From Martinezella tropici (lineage in GTDB: Bacteria > Pseudomonadota > Alphaproteobacteria > Rhizobiales > Rhizobiaceae), in assembly GCF_003287875.1 (NCBI RefSeq), contig NZ_QMKK01000048.1, forward strand, positions 62,001 to 126,000: a DNA stretch of 64,000 nucleotides. The letters run 5' to 3'. Under the pieces are notes generated by a model, which did no database searches, had not been told where the DNA came from, and saw nothing but the letters and a program-made list of their open reading frames with translations. The translations under genes were made by a program, and so were the position numbers. Below are positions 33,204-42,194 of this stretch, in pieces. Position 1 is the first letter of the stretch. The number at the start of each line of letters is the position of its first letter.

Positions 33204-34619
33204 ATGACGGTTCAGGGATTTTTTTCCGCCAGGACGAACGCGGCGGCACAGTCTTACGTGATGCCGCGCATTGCCGTTATCGGGCGCGGCTTTTCCGGCA
33301 TGATGATGGCGATCGCCCTGATGAAGACAGTGCGTTTTCCGTTCCATCTGCAGCTTTTCGATCCCAATTCCCGCGTCAGCGGCGGTCAGGCGCTGGCCTC
33401 GGGCCATAGCAGCGAGATTCTCAACAGCCGCGTTCGCGATCTTTCGGTTTCGGCCGGCGATCCCGATGATTTCAATCAATGGCTTTGCAGCAATGCGCCG
33501 TTTCGCAGCGCCGTTCCTGCCGCCATACCCAGTTTTCTGCAGATCTTTGTGCCGAAGAGCATTTTTAGCGACTACGTCTATCAGCGTTTTTCCGAGGCCT
33601 TCTCATCCCGTCGCGATGTTACGGTACAGGTCAGCAGCGAGACGGTCTTCGGGCTTCGCCGCGTTCGCGGCGGCCGCTTCGTGGTGGAAAGCGATGGTGC
33701 CGTCAATGCGCCGTTCGACATGGTGGTAGTGGCGACCGGCTACGGCATCACCGATCAGGAATCGCAGGCCAGCGATCTCGTGAATACCCCGACGACAGTG
33801 CGGGCGCGGCGCTTGGTTTCACGCCCGCATACGATCCTGCTCGGCAGCGGCCTGCGCGTCGTCGACCGGCTGCTGCAGATGCGCGACAATGGCTATGCCG
33901 GGCAGATCACCATCGTTTCAAGGCGGGGCTTCCTGCCGCAAAGCCACACACGCAACAATGCCGATCCGGTCTTCCCTGCCGATAAGATGCCTGGCAATCT
34001 CAGCGAGATCGTTCGCTTTATCCGTCAGGCCTGCGAGGAGGCGGAGGCAAGCGGCCAAAGCTGGCAGGCTGTCATGAATGGCTTGCGCAAGCATGCGCGA
34101 TCGCTCTGGCGGTCCTTGCCCGCCGGTCAGAAGCAACAGTTCAACCGTCATCTGCGGGCACTCTACGACAGTCATCGTAACCGACTGCCCGAAGCGCTGC
34201 ACGTCCGCCTGAAGCAGGAGCTGGCCGAGGGGAATACCTTGCTGCAGCGAGGTCATTTCATCCGGCGGACGCCGACCGGGATGGTTTTGAGACCCGCGGG
34301 CCGATCGGAACCCGAGCAGCTCTACGCCGATGACGTCATCGACTGTCGATGCCAGGCGCCCGATCTGAATGCGCCGTTGCTGCGCAGCCTGATCGACGCC
34401 GGCCTTGCGGTACCCGACGAACTCGGCCTCGGTCTGGCCGTCGAGGCGAGTGGTGCGCTCGAGGTCAATGGCCGCACGACGGAAGGGCTTTTCGCCATCG
34501 GTCCCTTGGGGCTTGGAAGCCTCCCCGATATCGATCTGGTGCCGGAGATCGTGACCCAGGCCTATGCCGCAGCCGAAAACATGGCGGAACGTTTTCATCC
34601 GCAGTGCAAGGCCGGCTAA
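33204..34619 (+). CDS. FAD/NAD(P)-binding protein (NAD_binding_9 type oxidoreductase), copy 2
   Basis: A 471-residue flavoprotein, related to the protein at 29128. The N-terminal FAD motif is AVIGRGFSGMMMAIAL, and the second motif ILLGSGLRVVDRLLQM comes near residue 210. Shared blocks with copy 1 are the SRRGF/SRRGL strand, the SWQAVMNGLRKHARSLWRSLP helix (given as SWQAVMN and LWRSLP) and the C-terminal FAIGPLGLGSLPDIDLVPEIV. The start at 33204 (MTVQGFFSA) has AGGAG 5 bases upstream; an upstream GTG at 33150 does not. The reaction is unknown. Copies 1 and 2 enclose the Rrf2 and SfnB-like genes. Confidence 0.8.
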   Translation: MTVQGFFSARTNAAAQSYVMPRIAVIGRGFSGMMMAIALMKTVRFPFHLQLFDPNSRVSGGQALASGHSSEILNSRVRDLSVSAGDPDDFNQWLCSNAPFRSAVPAAIPSFLQIFVPKSIFSDYVYQRFSEAFSSRRDVTVQVSSETVFGLRRVRGGRFVVESDGAVNAPFDMVVVATGYGITDQESQASDLVNTPTTVRARRLVSRPHTILLGSGLRVVDRLLQMRDNGYAGQITIVSRRGFLPQSHTRNNADPVFPADKMPGNLSEIVRFIRQACEEAEASGQSWQAVMNGLRKHARSLWRSLPAGQKQQFNRHLRALYDSHRNRLPEALHVRLKQELAEGNTLLQRGHFIRRTPTGMVLRPAGRSEPEQLYADDVIDCRCQAPDLNAPLLRSLIDAGLAVPDELGLGLAVEASGALEVNGRTTEGLFAIGPLGLGSLPDIDLVPEIVTQAYAAAENMAERFHPQCKAG

Positions 34620-34992
34620 CGTTTCTCTGCCTGGCTTAAGCAAGTCGGCTCGCCGATCCCGGCCTGTCGAAGGGGTGGCTTTTATCCTGATATCCTGGAG
34701 CAGACGGCCATGGACGCCCCATTGCCAAGGCATTTACCTGGCCTATTTGCGGACAGGCATGAGCAGTCCGACACGTTGTCTTCGTGATGAGGCGGGCAAT
34801 ATCCGGCTTCTGGCGCTATTCTGGATGGGATAAAGGCGTGGAATGCCTTTGTGTCGCCTTTCTTTGTCTTACAAGGCGTACGCGTAAAGACTATGAAATT
34901 CGCAATCACACTTCAGGAAGACTCGGTTCTCGATTTTCTTCGGCGATTCGGTCATCCGCTGCCTGCGAGTTACGTGCGACGAGGAGCTTTGC
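34620..34992. other. Intergenic stretch before the mechanosensitive channel, no supported gene
   Basis: About 370 bp. Short frames on both strands have no ribosome binding sites or recognisable motifs. No hairpin terminator was found. Confidence 0.5.
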
Positions 34993-37581
34993 TTGCGCCC
35001 GCTGAAATGCCGTCTTTTTCTGCTGCCCCTTTTGCTATTGGGATTGGGAGCCGTTACTGCCACCCTTCCACAGGCTGGCGGCTATGCTTTTGCGCAGGAT
35101 CAACAGCCGGCCCAGCAGCCGCAACAAACGGACCAGCAACAGCCCACACAGCTTGCAAACGGGTTGCTGGATGCGGCCGTTGCCGATCTCAACAAGGTAA
35201 AGAAGACATACGACACCCTCCAGGAGAGCGCAAAGCAATCGGGTAGCGATGACGAGACGCTGGTGGCGCTGTCAGGCCGTGTCGACGATCTCAATCGCTC
35301 CGTCACTGCAATTTCAGCGCGCCTGAAACCCCGCACCGCCGAGATCGATACGCGCCTGGCCCAGCTGGGCGCCGCTCCCAAAGAGGGCCAGCCGCCGGAA
35401 GCACCGATCGTCGCGCAGGAGCGCGACCGGCTCAATGCCGAGCGCGCGCAGATCAGTGCCGTGATCCTCGATGCCGATAATCTGACTGCAGAGACCAATC
35501 GACTTTCCATGCAGCTCATGGAGATGCGTCGAAGGCTGTTCGCAGAGACATTGTTCAAGCGAACGGAGATTTCCGGTGCCACATTCGACGACGCGGGTGC
35601 GGCTCTCGTCGATGAGGGCGTCAAGTTCAGCGGCGCCGTGGCGAGCTGGATCGGCTTCGTACTGAAAGCCAAGCTTGTTTCGTTCCTCACCGCCGTTTGT
35701 CTCTCGATCGGCGCGGCACTGCTATTCCTTGTCGGTGGCTACAGGCTGTTCCGCCGCTATTATGTGCAGGACGAGGCCATCGAGAATCCGCCCTATATCA
35801 GCCGGCTCTCCGTCGCCTTCTGGTCGACGCTGATCCGCACGCTGTCGCTGGCGGCATTTCTCGTCACGTCGTTCTTTTTCCTTTCGAATTTCAATGTGCT
35901 GCGGCCGGATATCGCGCCGATTCTGGCGGCGGTCTTCGGTTTCATCGGGCTTGTCTATTTCGTCGGCCGCCTGAGCAACGCCGTCTTTGCGCCGTTCCGG
36001 CCACACTGGCGCCTCGTCAAGCTGTCGAACAAGGGCGCGCATTCGCTGGCCTGGTGCCTGCAGGCAATGGCCGTGGTCAATGGTTTGGACTACGTCTTCG
36101 ACCGCATCAGCGAATCCATGGGTTCGCCCGTCGTCGTCACAGTGGCAAAGAGCTTCCTGGCGGCGCTGTTGATCGGCCTCATTCTGATTGCCGCCTCGTT
36201 CGGCTCGCCGATGCTGGCCAAGAATGGCGATCCGGATGCGCCTGGGCGGCATTGGCCGCACGGCATGGCCATCATTCTCCGTGTTCTCGGCATATTGGTG
36301 ATCTTCATCTCGTTCATCGGCTATGTCGGTCTCGCCCGCTTCATGGCAACGCAGATGATCGTGACGAGCGCCGTCATCGCGACCATGTATCTCGGCTTCC
36401 AGCTCGGCAAGGCCGTGTCGAAGCAGGGCGTCTTTGCCGAAACGATCATCGGCCGCTTTCTGGAAAACCGGCTGAAGCTTCGCGAAGTGGCGCTCGATCA
36501 GGCCGGCCTTGCTGCCGGGCTCGCGACCTATGCCGTCGCGCTGCTGACGGGCATTCCGCTGATTCTGCTGTCCTGGGGCTTCCATATCCAGGATCTGGAA
36601 GTCTTCGCCTATCGGCTGTTTACCGAGATCAAGATCGGCAACATGTCGATCTCGCTGCTCGGCATCTTCGTCGGTATTCTGCTGTTTGCCGGAGGCTATC
36701 TGGTCACGCGCTGGTTCCAGCGCTGGCTCGACAGCAATGTCATGGCGCGCGGGCAGGTGGATCTCGGCGTCCGCAACTCCGTGAGGACCGGTATCGGCTA
36801 TCTCGGCATAGCCTTGGCGGCCATCTTTGCCATTTCCGCTGCCGGCATCGATTTGTCCAGCCTCGCGCTCGTCGCGAGTGCCCTTTCGGTCGGTATCGGT
36901 TTCGGCCTGCAGAATATCGTGTCGAACTTCGTGTCCGGCCTGATCCTTCTGGTCGAACGGCCTTTCAAGGTCGGTGACTGGATCGTGTCGGGTACTTCGG
37001 AAGGCATCGTCAAGCGCATCTCGGTGCGCGCGACGGAGATCGAGACCTTTCGAAAACAGTCGATCATCGTGCCGAATTCCGAACTCATCAACGCTTCCGT
37101 CGGCAACTGGACGCATCGCAACCGCCTCGGCCGTTCGGAAATTCCGGTATCCGTCAGCTACGATGCCGATCCGCGCAAGGTCATGGATATTCTGCTGGAA
37201 CTGGTGCGCGCGATCCCGAAGGTTCTCAGAAATCCCGAACCGCACGTGGAGTTCCTGCGCTTCGGTCCGTCATCGCTCGATTTCGAGATGCGCTTCTACC
37301 TCTCGGATCTTTCCGACGGCATGGAGATCCGCAACAATCTGCGCATCGAAATCCTGAAGCGGTTCAAGGAAGAGGGGATTGCCATTCCCTATCCGCATCA
37401 GGAGCTGCATATCGTACGCGATGGCAGGAGAGAGCGGCACGGTGATATTGCGGCCAGCGTATTGACGGATTCCGCCAATGGTCCGGAGGCCGATGCGGCG
37501 GAAGGTGCTGCTCCGTCCGAGGAGAATGCTTCCGAGGTTAAGGGTGCCGGCCGTCGCCGCGGCAGAACCGCAGCGGAATGA
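34993..37581 (+). CDS. Large mechanosensitive channel (DUF3772 + MscS domains)
   Basis: An 862-residue inner-membrane protein. It starts with a signal peptide (LFLLPLLLLGLGAVTATLP, mature end near YAFAQ), a Gln-rich linker, then a periplasmic coiled region (DUF3772-type, residues 50-190), about 10 hydrophobic segments, and a C-terminal MscS module. The pore helix and beta domain are recognisable from LALVASALSVGIGFGLQNIV, NFVSGLILLVERPFKVGDW and VPNSELINASVGNWT. A long acidic/Arg tail ends the chain. The start is TTG with GAGGAG 6 bases upstream. Such YbdG/MscK-like channels release solutes on hypo-osmotic shock. Confidence 0.9.
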   Translation: MRPLKCRLFLLPLLLLGLGAVTATLPQAGGYAFAQDQQPAQQPQQTDQQQPTQLANGLLDAAVADLNKVKKTYDTLQESAKQSGSDDETLVALSGRVDDLNRSVTAISARLKPRTAEIDTRLAQLGAAPKEGQPPEAPIVAQERDRLNAERAQISAVILDADNLTAETNRLSMQLMEMRRRLFAETLFKRTEISGATFDDAGAALVDEGVKFSGAVASWIGFVLKAKLVSFLTAVCLSIGAALLFLVGGYRLFRRYYVQDEAIENPPYISRLSVAFWSTLIRTLSLAAFLVTSFFFLSNFNVLRPDIAPILAAVFGFIGLVYFVGRLSNAVFAPFRPHWRLVKLSNKGAHSLAWCLQAMAVVNGLDYVFDRISESMGSPVVVTVAKSFLAALLIGLILIAASFGSPMLAKNGDPDAPGRHWPHGMAIILRVLGILVIFISFIGYVGLARFMATQMIVTSAVIATMYLGFQLGKAVSKQGVFAETIIGRFLENRLKLREVALDQAGLAAGLATYAVALLTGIPLILLSWGFHIQDLEVFAYRLFTEIKIGNMSISLLGIFVGILLFAGGYLVTRWFQRWLDSNVMARGQVDLGVRNSVRTGIGYLGIALAAIFAISAAGIDLSSLALVASALSVGIGFGLQNIVSNFVSGLILLVERPFKVGDWIVSGTSEGIVKRISVRATEIETFRKQSIIVPNSELINASVGNWTHRNRLGRSEIPVSVSYDADPRKVMDILLELVRAIPKVLRNPEPHVEFLRFGPSSLDFEMRFYLSDLSDGMEIRNNLRIEILKRFKEEGIAIPYPHQELHIVRDGRRERHGDIAASVLTDSANGPEADAAEGAAPSEENASEVKGAGRRRGRTAAE

Positions 37582-37850
37582 GCCGGGCAGCAGGTTCCGA
37601 CCTGGTTTATACCGTATGTCGGTGGGCCGGGCCGGGGCTTGTAGCCGAGATCAGCGGCACGCGATGCTTCATGCTTGACGATTATCGACCGGTTCCAAGG
37701 GCCCGAACATTCGCGTGCGTCCGCGGCGGATGCCCGCCTTTCTTCATCTATCTTTCTTCATCTATGGGAAACCAGTCGGCTTAATGAATCCGCAAAAGCT
37801 TTGTACTAGAAAAGTACAGAGGGGATCATTTTCAATAACAGGTTTTCATT

Positions 37851-38681
37851 ATGCCATTTCTGGGTGTTTCGGGGATGCAATATTCCGGCGCGTCTCTTGC
37901 CGGCTCGCGCATTCTTCTCGTCGAGGATTCCAATCTATTTACCGCGATGATCCGAGCCAGGCTCAAGGAGCTTCTGGACATCGATGTCGAGATTTGTCGG
38001 AACTTCGAGGAATTGCAGCTTGCCTATGACAAGTCGTCCGAGCCGATCAAGCTGGCGATCTCGAATATGAACCTGCCGGGAGCCGAGAAGGGCGAAGCCC
38101 TAGCTTATCTGGTCGATCTCAGCATTCCGACCATCGCTTTCACCGGCACCTTCCTGGAAGGTACGCGCGACGAGCTGATCGCCAGGGATGTCGTCGACTA
38201 CATTCTCAAGGACAATGTGTTTGCGGTCGACATGCTGGCGGAGTCGATCTGCCGCTTTCTCACCAACCACCGCCATCATGTGCTGATCGTCGATGACAGT
38301 GCTACGGCGCGCGCTTTGCTGTCCAGCCGCCTGAAGCGTTATAACTTCCGTGTCAGCGTTGCCGAGAGCGGCGCCAAGGCCCTCGACATCCTGAAAGCCA
38401 ATCCGGATATCGGCCTTATGGTCACGGACTATAACATGCCCGACATGGACGGCTTCGAGCTGACGCGGCGCATTCGCGCCACCACGGGCTCGCATCAGCT
38501 GCGCATCATCGGCGTTTCATCGTCCAGCAACCGACTGCTGTCGGCACGCTTCCTCAAGGCCGGTGGCAACGACTTTATCCTGCGGCCATTCATCGACGAG
38601 GAATTCTACTGCCGCGTGAATCAGAATCTCGATACGCTGCTGCAAATCCAGACTGCGCGTAAAGTCGAGGAAACCGCGTAG
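37851..38681 (+). CDS. Double-receiver response regulator without output domain (first receiver degenerate)
   Basis: A 276-residue protein with two CheY-like domains (about residues 18-130 and 140-265). The second receiver is complete: IVDDS, phospho-acceptor Asp in VTDYNMPDMDG, and a C-terminal Lys. In the first, the acidic pocket is intact (VEDS) but the acceptor Asp is replaced by Asn72 (ISNMNLP; a normal site reads like the next gene's IDLNLP). It cannot be phosphorylated in the usual way, so it may serve as a dimer or partner surface. The next gene has the same two receivers plus GGDEF, so the two look like duplicates. Confidence 0.88.
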   Translation: MPFLGVSGMQYSGASLAGSRILLVEDSNLFTAMIRARLKELLDIDVEICRNFEELQLAYDKSSEPIKLAISNMNLPGAEKGEALAYLVDLSIPTIAFTGTFLEGTRDELIARDVVDYILKDNVFAVDMLAESICRFLTNHRHHVLIVDDSATARALLSSRLKRYNFRVSVAESGAKALDILKANPDIGLMVTDYNMPDMDGFELTRRIRATTGSHQLRIIGVSSSSNRLLSARFLKAGGNDFILRPFIDEEFYCRVNQNLDTLLQIQTARKVEETA

Positions 38682-38868
38682 GCGCTGCAGCAACGGGCGC
38701 GTCGGCTGCAAAAAAAATGTGAGGAAAAATCATTTTTGTATAAATCTCCGCAATCTATGGTTCCAATTTTTTCACGAATCCTGTTCAGGATGAAGTGAGG
38801 AACGGTTTGGCAGACCCTGCGATTGACAGAGATTCAGGCGCCTATGGCGTGGGAGGAATTGAAGGGAA

Positions 38869-40200
38869 ATGGTACTGCATGTGGGATCTCCGGGCGATGG
38901 CAGCGGCCACCGCGACGGTCACCGGAAGATACTTCTGGTGGAGGATTCCCGTATGTTTTCCGCCGTGCTTTCACATCGGTTCGAGACCGAGCTCGGCCTG
39001 GCGGTCACGCATTGCCCATCGTTGAAAATATTGAATGAGGCGCTGATGAATGCCGGTGATGGCTTCACCATGGCTGTGATCGACCTCAATTTGCCCGACG
39101 CCCCCCATGGCGAAGCTTTGGATGTCGCGGTCGCCCACAATATTCCCACTATCGTTTTCACAGCCTCTTTCGATGTCGCGACACGCAACCGTATCATGGA
39201 GCGCAGCGTCGTCGATTACGTGCTCAAGGACGGCGAGTTTGCGCTCGACAATCTGGTCTCATCCGTCCGGCGCGCCATTGCCAATCGATCGACGCGCGTT
39301 CTGGTCGTGGATGATCTGCCGTCGGCCCGAAAGATGCTGACGGATTTGCTATATGCCCAACAATTCAAAGTCACCGAGGCCGGTACCGGTATCGAAGCCT
39401 TGGCGGCGCTCGAGGAGTTCGGCGATATCGAAGTCGTCGTCACCGACTACAACATGCCCGATATGAATGGGCACGAACTGACACGCCGCATCCGCCACCG
39501 TTTTGGTTCGGACCGGATGCGGATCATCGGCATTTCGTCGTCGAATGACCGATTGTTGTCCGCGACCTTCTTGAAGGCCGGTGCGAGCGACTTCATCTAT
39601 CGCCCCTTCGTTCCAGAGGAACTGCAATGCCGTATAGCGTTGAACGTCGAGACTTTGGCGCAGCTGAAGCAATTGCGCGCCGCGGCGGCAAGCGATTATC
39701 TGACGGGTCTTTATAACAGGCGTTACTTCTACGACCACGGTCCACGTCTCGTAAATGAATGCCTGCGCCGGCAGCGTCCGAGTTCGGTCGCCATCCTCGA
39801 TATCGATCATTTCAAGAATCTCAATGATACCTACGGTCACGAGATCGGCGATCAGGTGTTGAAGGCCGTTGCCGGCAGGCTTGGTGCGCTTTTTGAAGGC
39901 AGCGACAACCTGCTCTCCCGTCTCGGCGGCGAGGAGTTCGCCATTCTCTTTACCGAAATGAACTCACGCGCGGCGACCGCGCTTTGCGACGAGGTCCGCC
40001 TCAGTCTTGCGGATCTGAAGGTCCATGCCGATGACGAGGAATTGTCGGTGACCGTTTCCATCGGTGTTGCCGAGATCGCCGGATACGAAGCCTTCGACAA
40101 CTATCTCAACGCCGCCGACCAGTTTCTCTACATGGCGAAACACAACGGTCGCAATCAGGTCTATTCCGACTTCAAGATGGCTCAGGAGGCGGCGCAATAG
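38869..40200 (+). CDS. Diguanylate cyclase with two receiver domains (PleD-like)
   Basis: A 443-residue protein. Two CheY-like receivers (phospho-acceptors Asp72 in VIDLNLP and Asp in VTDYNMPDMNG) precede a GGDEF domain with the catalytic SRLGGEEFAILF. This makes c-di-GMP from two GTP. The inhibitory site, normally RxxD five residues before GGEEF, reads EGSD, so product inhibition is probably absent. The domain order is that of PleD. The start at 38869 has GGGAGGAA about 11 bases upstream. It lies 187 bp after the double-receiver gene; the two may be phosphorylated by the same kinase, which is not in the window. Confidence 0.92.
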   Translation: MVLHVGSPGDGSGHRDGHRKILLVEDSRMFSAVLSHRFETELGLAVTHCPSLKILNEALMNAGDGFTMAVIDLNLPDAPHGEALDVAVAHNIPTIVFTASFDVATRNRIMERSVVDYVLKDGEFALDNLVSSVRRAIANRSTRVLVVDDLPSARKMLTDLLYAQQFKVTEAGTGIEALAALEEFGDIEVVVTDYNMPDMNGHELTRRIRHRFGSDRMRIIGISSSNDRLLSATFLKAGASDFIYRPFVPEELQCRIALNVETLAQLKQLRAAAASDYLTGLYNRRYFYDHGPRLVNECLRRQRPSSVAILDIDHFKNLNDTYGHEIGDQVLKAVAGRLGALFEGSDNLLSRLGGEEFAILFTEMNSRAATALCDEVRLSLADLKVHADDEELSVTVSIGVAEIAGYEAFDNYLNAADQFLYMAKHNGRNQVYSDFKMAQEAAQ

Positions 40201-40233
40201 GCTGCGCCGCCATAGTTTGATTGCTCGGGCCTT

Positions 40234-41268
40234 TTAGACGACGATCCCCGTGCGGTTCGTCGACATGGTCAGCTTGCGCTCGGCGCGCTCCTGCTGGGGC
40301 GAGCGGTTATAGAGTTCGCGATAACACTTGGAGAAGTGCGAGGCGGAGACGAAGCCGCAGGCGACAGCGACCTCCACGACCGGCATGGAGGATTGCACGA
40401 GCAGATGCCGGGCGCGATCCAGGCGAATTTCAAGATAGTAACGGGCTGGAGAGCGGCCCATTTCCTGGCGGAACAGGCGCTCGATCTGGCGGCGCGACAG
40501 GCCGGCATCGTCGGCGATTTCCAGAAGCGACAGCGGCTCGGCGAGATTGCTTTCCATCAGCTCGATGATCGACAGCACCTTCGAATTCTGCACGCCGAGA
40601 CGCGCGCGCAGCGGCAGGCGCTGGCGATCGTGCGGGCTGCGCACGCGATCGGTCAGCTGCTGTTCGCAGACGCGATTGACAAGGTTTTCGCCGAAGTCCT
40701 GACCGATCAGGTTCAGCATCATATCGAGCGAGGCGGTGCCGCCAGCGCAGGTATAGAGATTGCTGTCGACCTCGTAGAGATCGGCATAGACTTCCGCCTG
40801 CGGAAAAGTTTCCGAAAAGCCTGGCAGGTTCTCCCAGTGGATCGCACAGCGCTTGCCGTTCAACAGACCCGCCTGGGCAAGCACATGCGCGCCCGTACAG
40901 AGGCTGCCGACGGCGACGCCGCGATTGTACGTCTCGCGCAGCCAGGCGTTGACGGACTTGTTGTGGAACTCTTCGACATAGATGCCGGAACAGACCAGTA
41001 CCATGTTCGGGCGGTTCTCGCCGCCGAGATAGCGGCGCTCGTCCGTGAGGGAGGAATTGACCTCCAATCCGATGCCGCTGGAGGAATAGACTTTCTGACC
41101 ATCCGTCGAGGCAAGTCGCCATGTGTAGGCGGGATAGCCCAGCATGCGATTGGCAATCCGCAGCGTCTCGATCGCGGCGGAAAACGGCAGCATGGTGAAA
41201 TGCGGGACGAGGAAGAAAACCAGGGAACGCGTCTTGATCGGGGTCTTGCTCATGTCGTGAAAATCCAT
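40234..41268 (-). CDS. GlxA/GbdR-like AraC-family regulator with DJ-1/PfpI domain
   Basis: A 344-residue regulator. The N-terminal half is a DJ-1/PfpI-type domain (SLVFFLVPHFTMLPFSAAIE, later SLCTGAHVLAQAGLLNG). The C-terminal half is an AraC double helix-turn-helix: LSLLEIADDAGLSRRQIERLF and CGFVSASHFSKCYRELY. This architecture includes GbdR, which activates glycine betaine catabolism in Pseudomonas. The methyltransferase cassette lies 1.8 kb away, and the betaine genes lie 20 kb further. A GbdR-like role in betaine or carnitine sensing is inferred. Two in-frame starts (41268, 41253) are possible. Confidence 0.88.
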   Translation of the reverse strand: MDFHDMSKTPIKTRSLVFFLVPHFTMLPFSAAIETLRIANRMLGYPAYTWRLASTDGQKVYSSSGIGLEVNSSLTDERRYLGGENRPNMVLVCSGIYVEEFHNKSVNAWLRETYNRGVAVGSLCTGAHVLAQAGLLNGKRCAIHWENLPGFSETFPQAEVYADLYEVDSNLYTCAGGTASLDMMLNLIGQDFGENLVNRVCEQQLTDRVRSPHDRQRLPLRARLGVQNSKVLSIIELMESNLAEPLSLLEIADDAGLSRRQIERLFRQEMGRSPARYYLEIRLDRARHLLVQSSMPVVEVAVACGFVSASHFSKCYRELYNRSPQQERAERKLTMSTNRTGIVV

Positions 41269-41501
41269 GCTCCAGGGCCGTTACGTATTCCTTGCGTCAA
41301 ATACGTCGGTCCGATGGTCTATAAGCGACATTGGCATGGATAATCGCGGCCGCAAAGGGATATTTGCGTCTACCATGAAAAATAGGGGGCTACAGGAGGG
41401 AAGCGAAGCGGAGCCGAGCGATATGCTCAAGCGGCAAAATATATTTGCGGGTAATTCTCAAGATTAAAGCGCGGTTCGCATCTGGATGCGCAAATGTTCA
41501 A

Positions 41502-41534
41502 AAGGCGACGCTCGTTCGGGTTGAGCGTCGCCTT
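41502..41534 (-). terminator. Intrinsic terminator of the DUF1127 gene
   Basis: AAGGCGACGCTC (41502-41513) pairs perfectly with GAGCGTCGCCTT (41523-41534) around a 9-base loop. Read on the minus strand it is followed by TTTTG, 22 bp after the DUF1127 stop codon. Confidence 0.85.
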
Positions 41535-41556
41535 CAGTCGTTATGCTCTTTGATTC

Positions 41557-41760
41557 TCATCGGGTGGCTTTCGGCTTCTTGACTTCGTTTGCGGCCGGCC
41601 AACCCAAGTCCTTGCGCATATCATCGGACAGAGATTCCAGCTCACGAAGGGAGCGCCACTGCTGCCAGCGATTTGCAAGACGGGAAAAGAAGGGCATGTA
41701 ACTTCCGCTTGACGGAAATGGGTTCCGCGTGCCGGTGTGTCTATAACTGATGGTCGTCAT
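41557..41760 (-). CDS. DUF1127 small protein (YjiS-like)
   Basis: A 67-residue basic protein. The diagnostic segment is WRSLRELESLSDDMRKDLGW. Small DUF1127 proteins of alphaproteobacteria have been linked to phosphate, carbon or RNA metabolism in several species, though the exact role is not fixed. The ribosome binding site AAAGGAC is 7 bases before the ATG, and a strong terminator follows it. It precedes the GlxA-like regulator gene by nearly 300 bp, so it is a separate transcript. Confidence 0.85.
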   Translation of the reverse strand: MTTISYRHTGTRNPFPSSGSYMPFFSRLANRWQQWRSLRELESLSDDMRKDLGWPAANEVKKPKATR

Positions 41761-41826
41761 TTTCAGGGTCCTTTCAGTGTCAACCGCTCAAAATGTCACG
41801 GGTTTAATATGGGCTCGGCAGATCCA

Positions 41827-42072
41827 TCAATCAAACGAATAGATCTTATAGCTGCCATTAGTATTCTTGAACGAACGCAGCCTGCCGGGTTTTCGCTCCA
41901 GCGCTGATAATGTGCGATCCGGCGGAAGGCCGCGTGCATTGACATCATCGATCAGATGAGCGGGGAACCTGGTGGCAATCTCGTCTAGCGTATGCTGTGC
42001 CATGCGCTGTATTTTGCGAAGGCGTAACAGAGAGAACAGCCGTGAGGCTTCGTTTGATACCGTGCCAGCCAT
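41827..42072 (-). CDS. Small hypothetical protein (81 residues)
   Basis: I do not recognise this family. The chain begins MAGTVSNEASRLFSLLRLRK and has a helical N-terminal half and a short C-terminal beta-like part (FKNTNGSYKIYSFD). The strong ribosome binding site AAAGGAG, 8 bases before the ATG at 42072, supports translation; a longer in-frame start upstream has none. It is divergent from the LysR gene at 42195 and may be its target. It is not long enough for confident function assignment. Confidence 0.6.
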   Translation of the reverse strand: MAGTVSNEASRLFSLLRLRKIQRMAQHTLDEIATRFPAHLIDDVNARGLPPDRTLSALERKPGRLRSFKNTNGSYKIYSFD

Positions 42073-42194
42073 GATTTTACTCCTTTGGGCTGTCTGCGAC
42101 GAATTTCCATTAGGTCTAATATGGTGCTTCGTTGACATTCAGACAAATGAAATGATATGGTGCTTAGGATCAGAAAAATTGAAAGGTAATCGAT

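Noticed and set aside
35722..37245. Minus-strand frame of 507 codons opposite the mechanosensitive channel
   Set aside because: The composition is typical of an antisense shadow, and the plus-strand protein has unmistakable MscS motifs.
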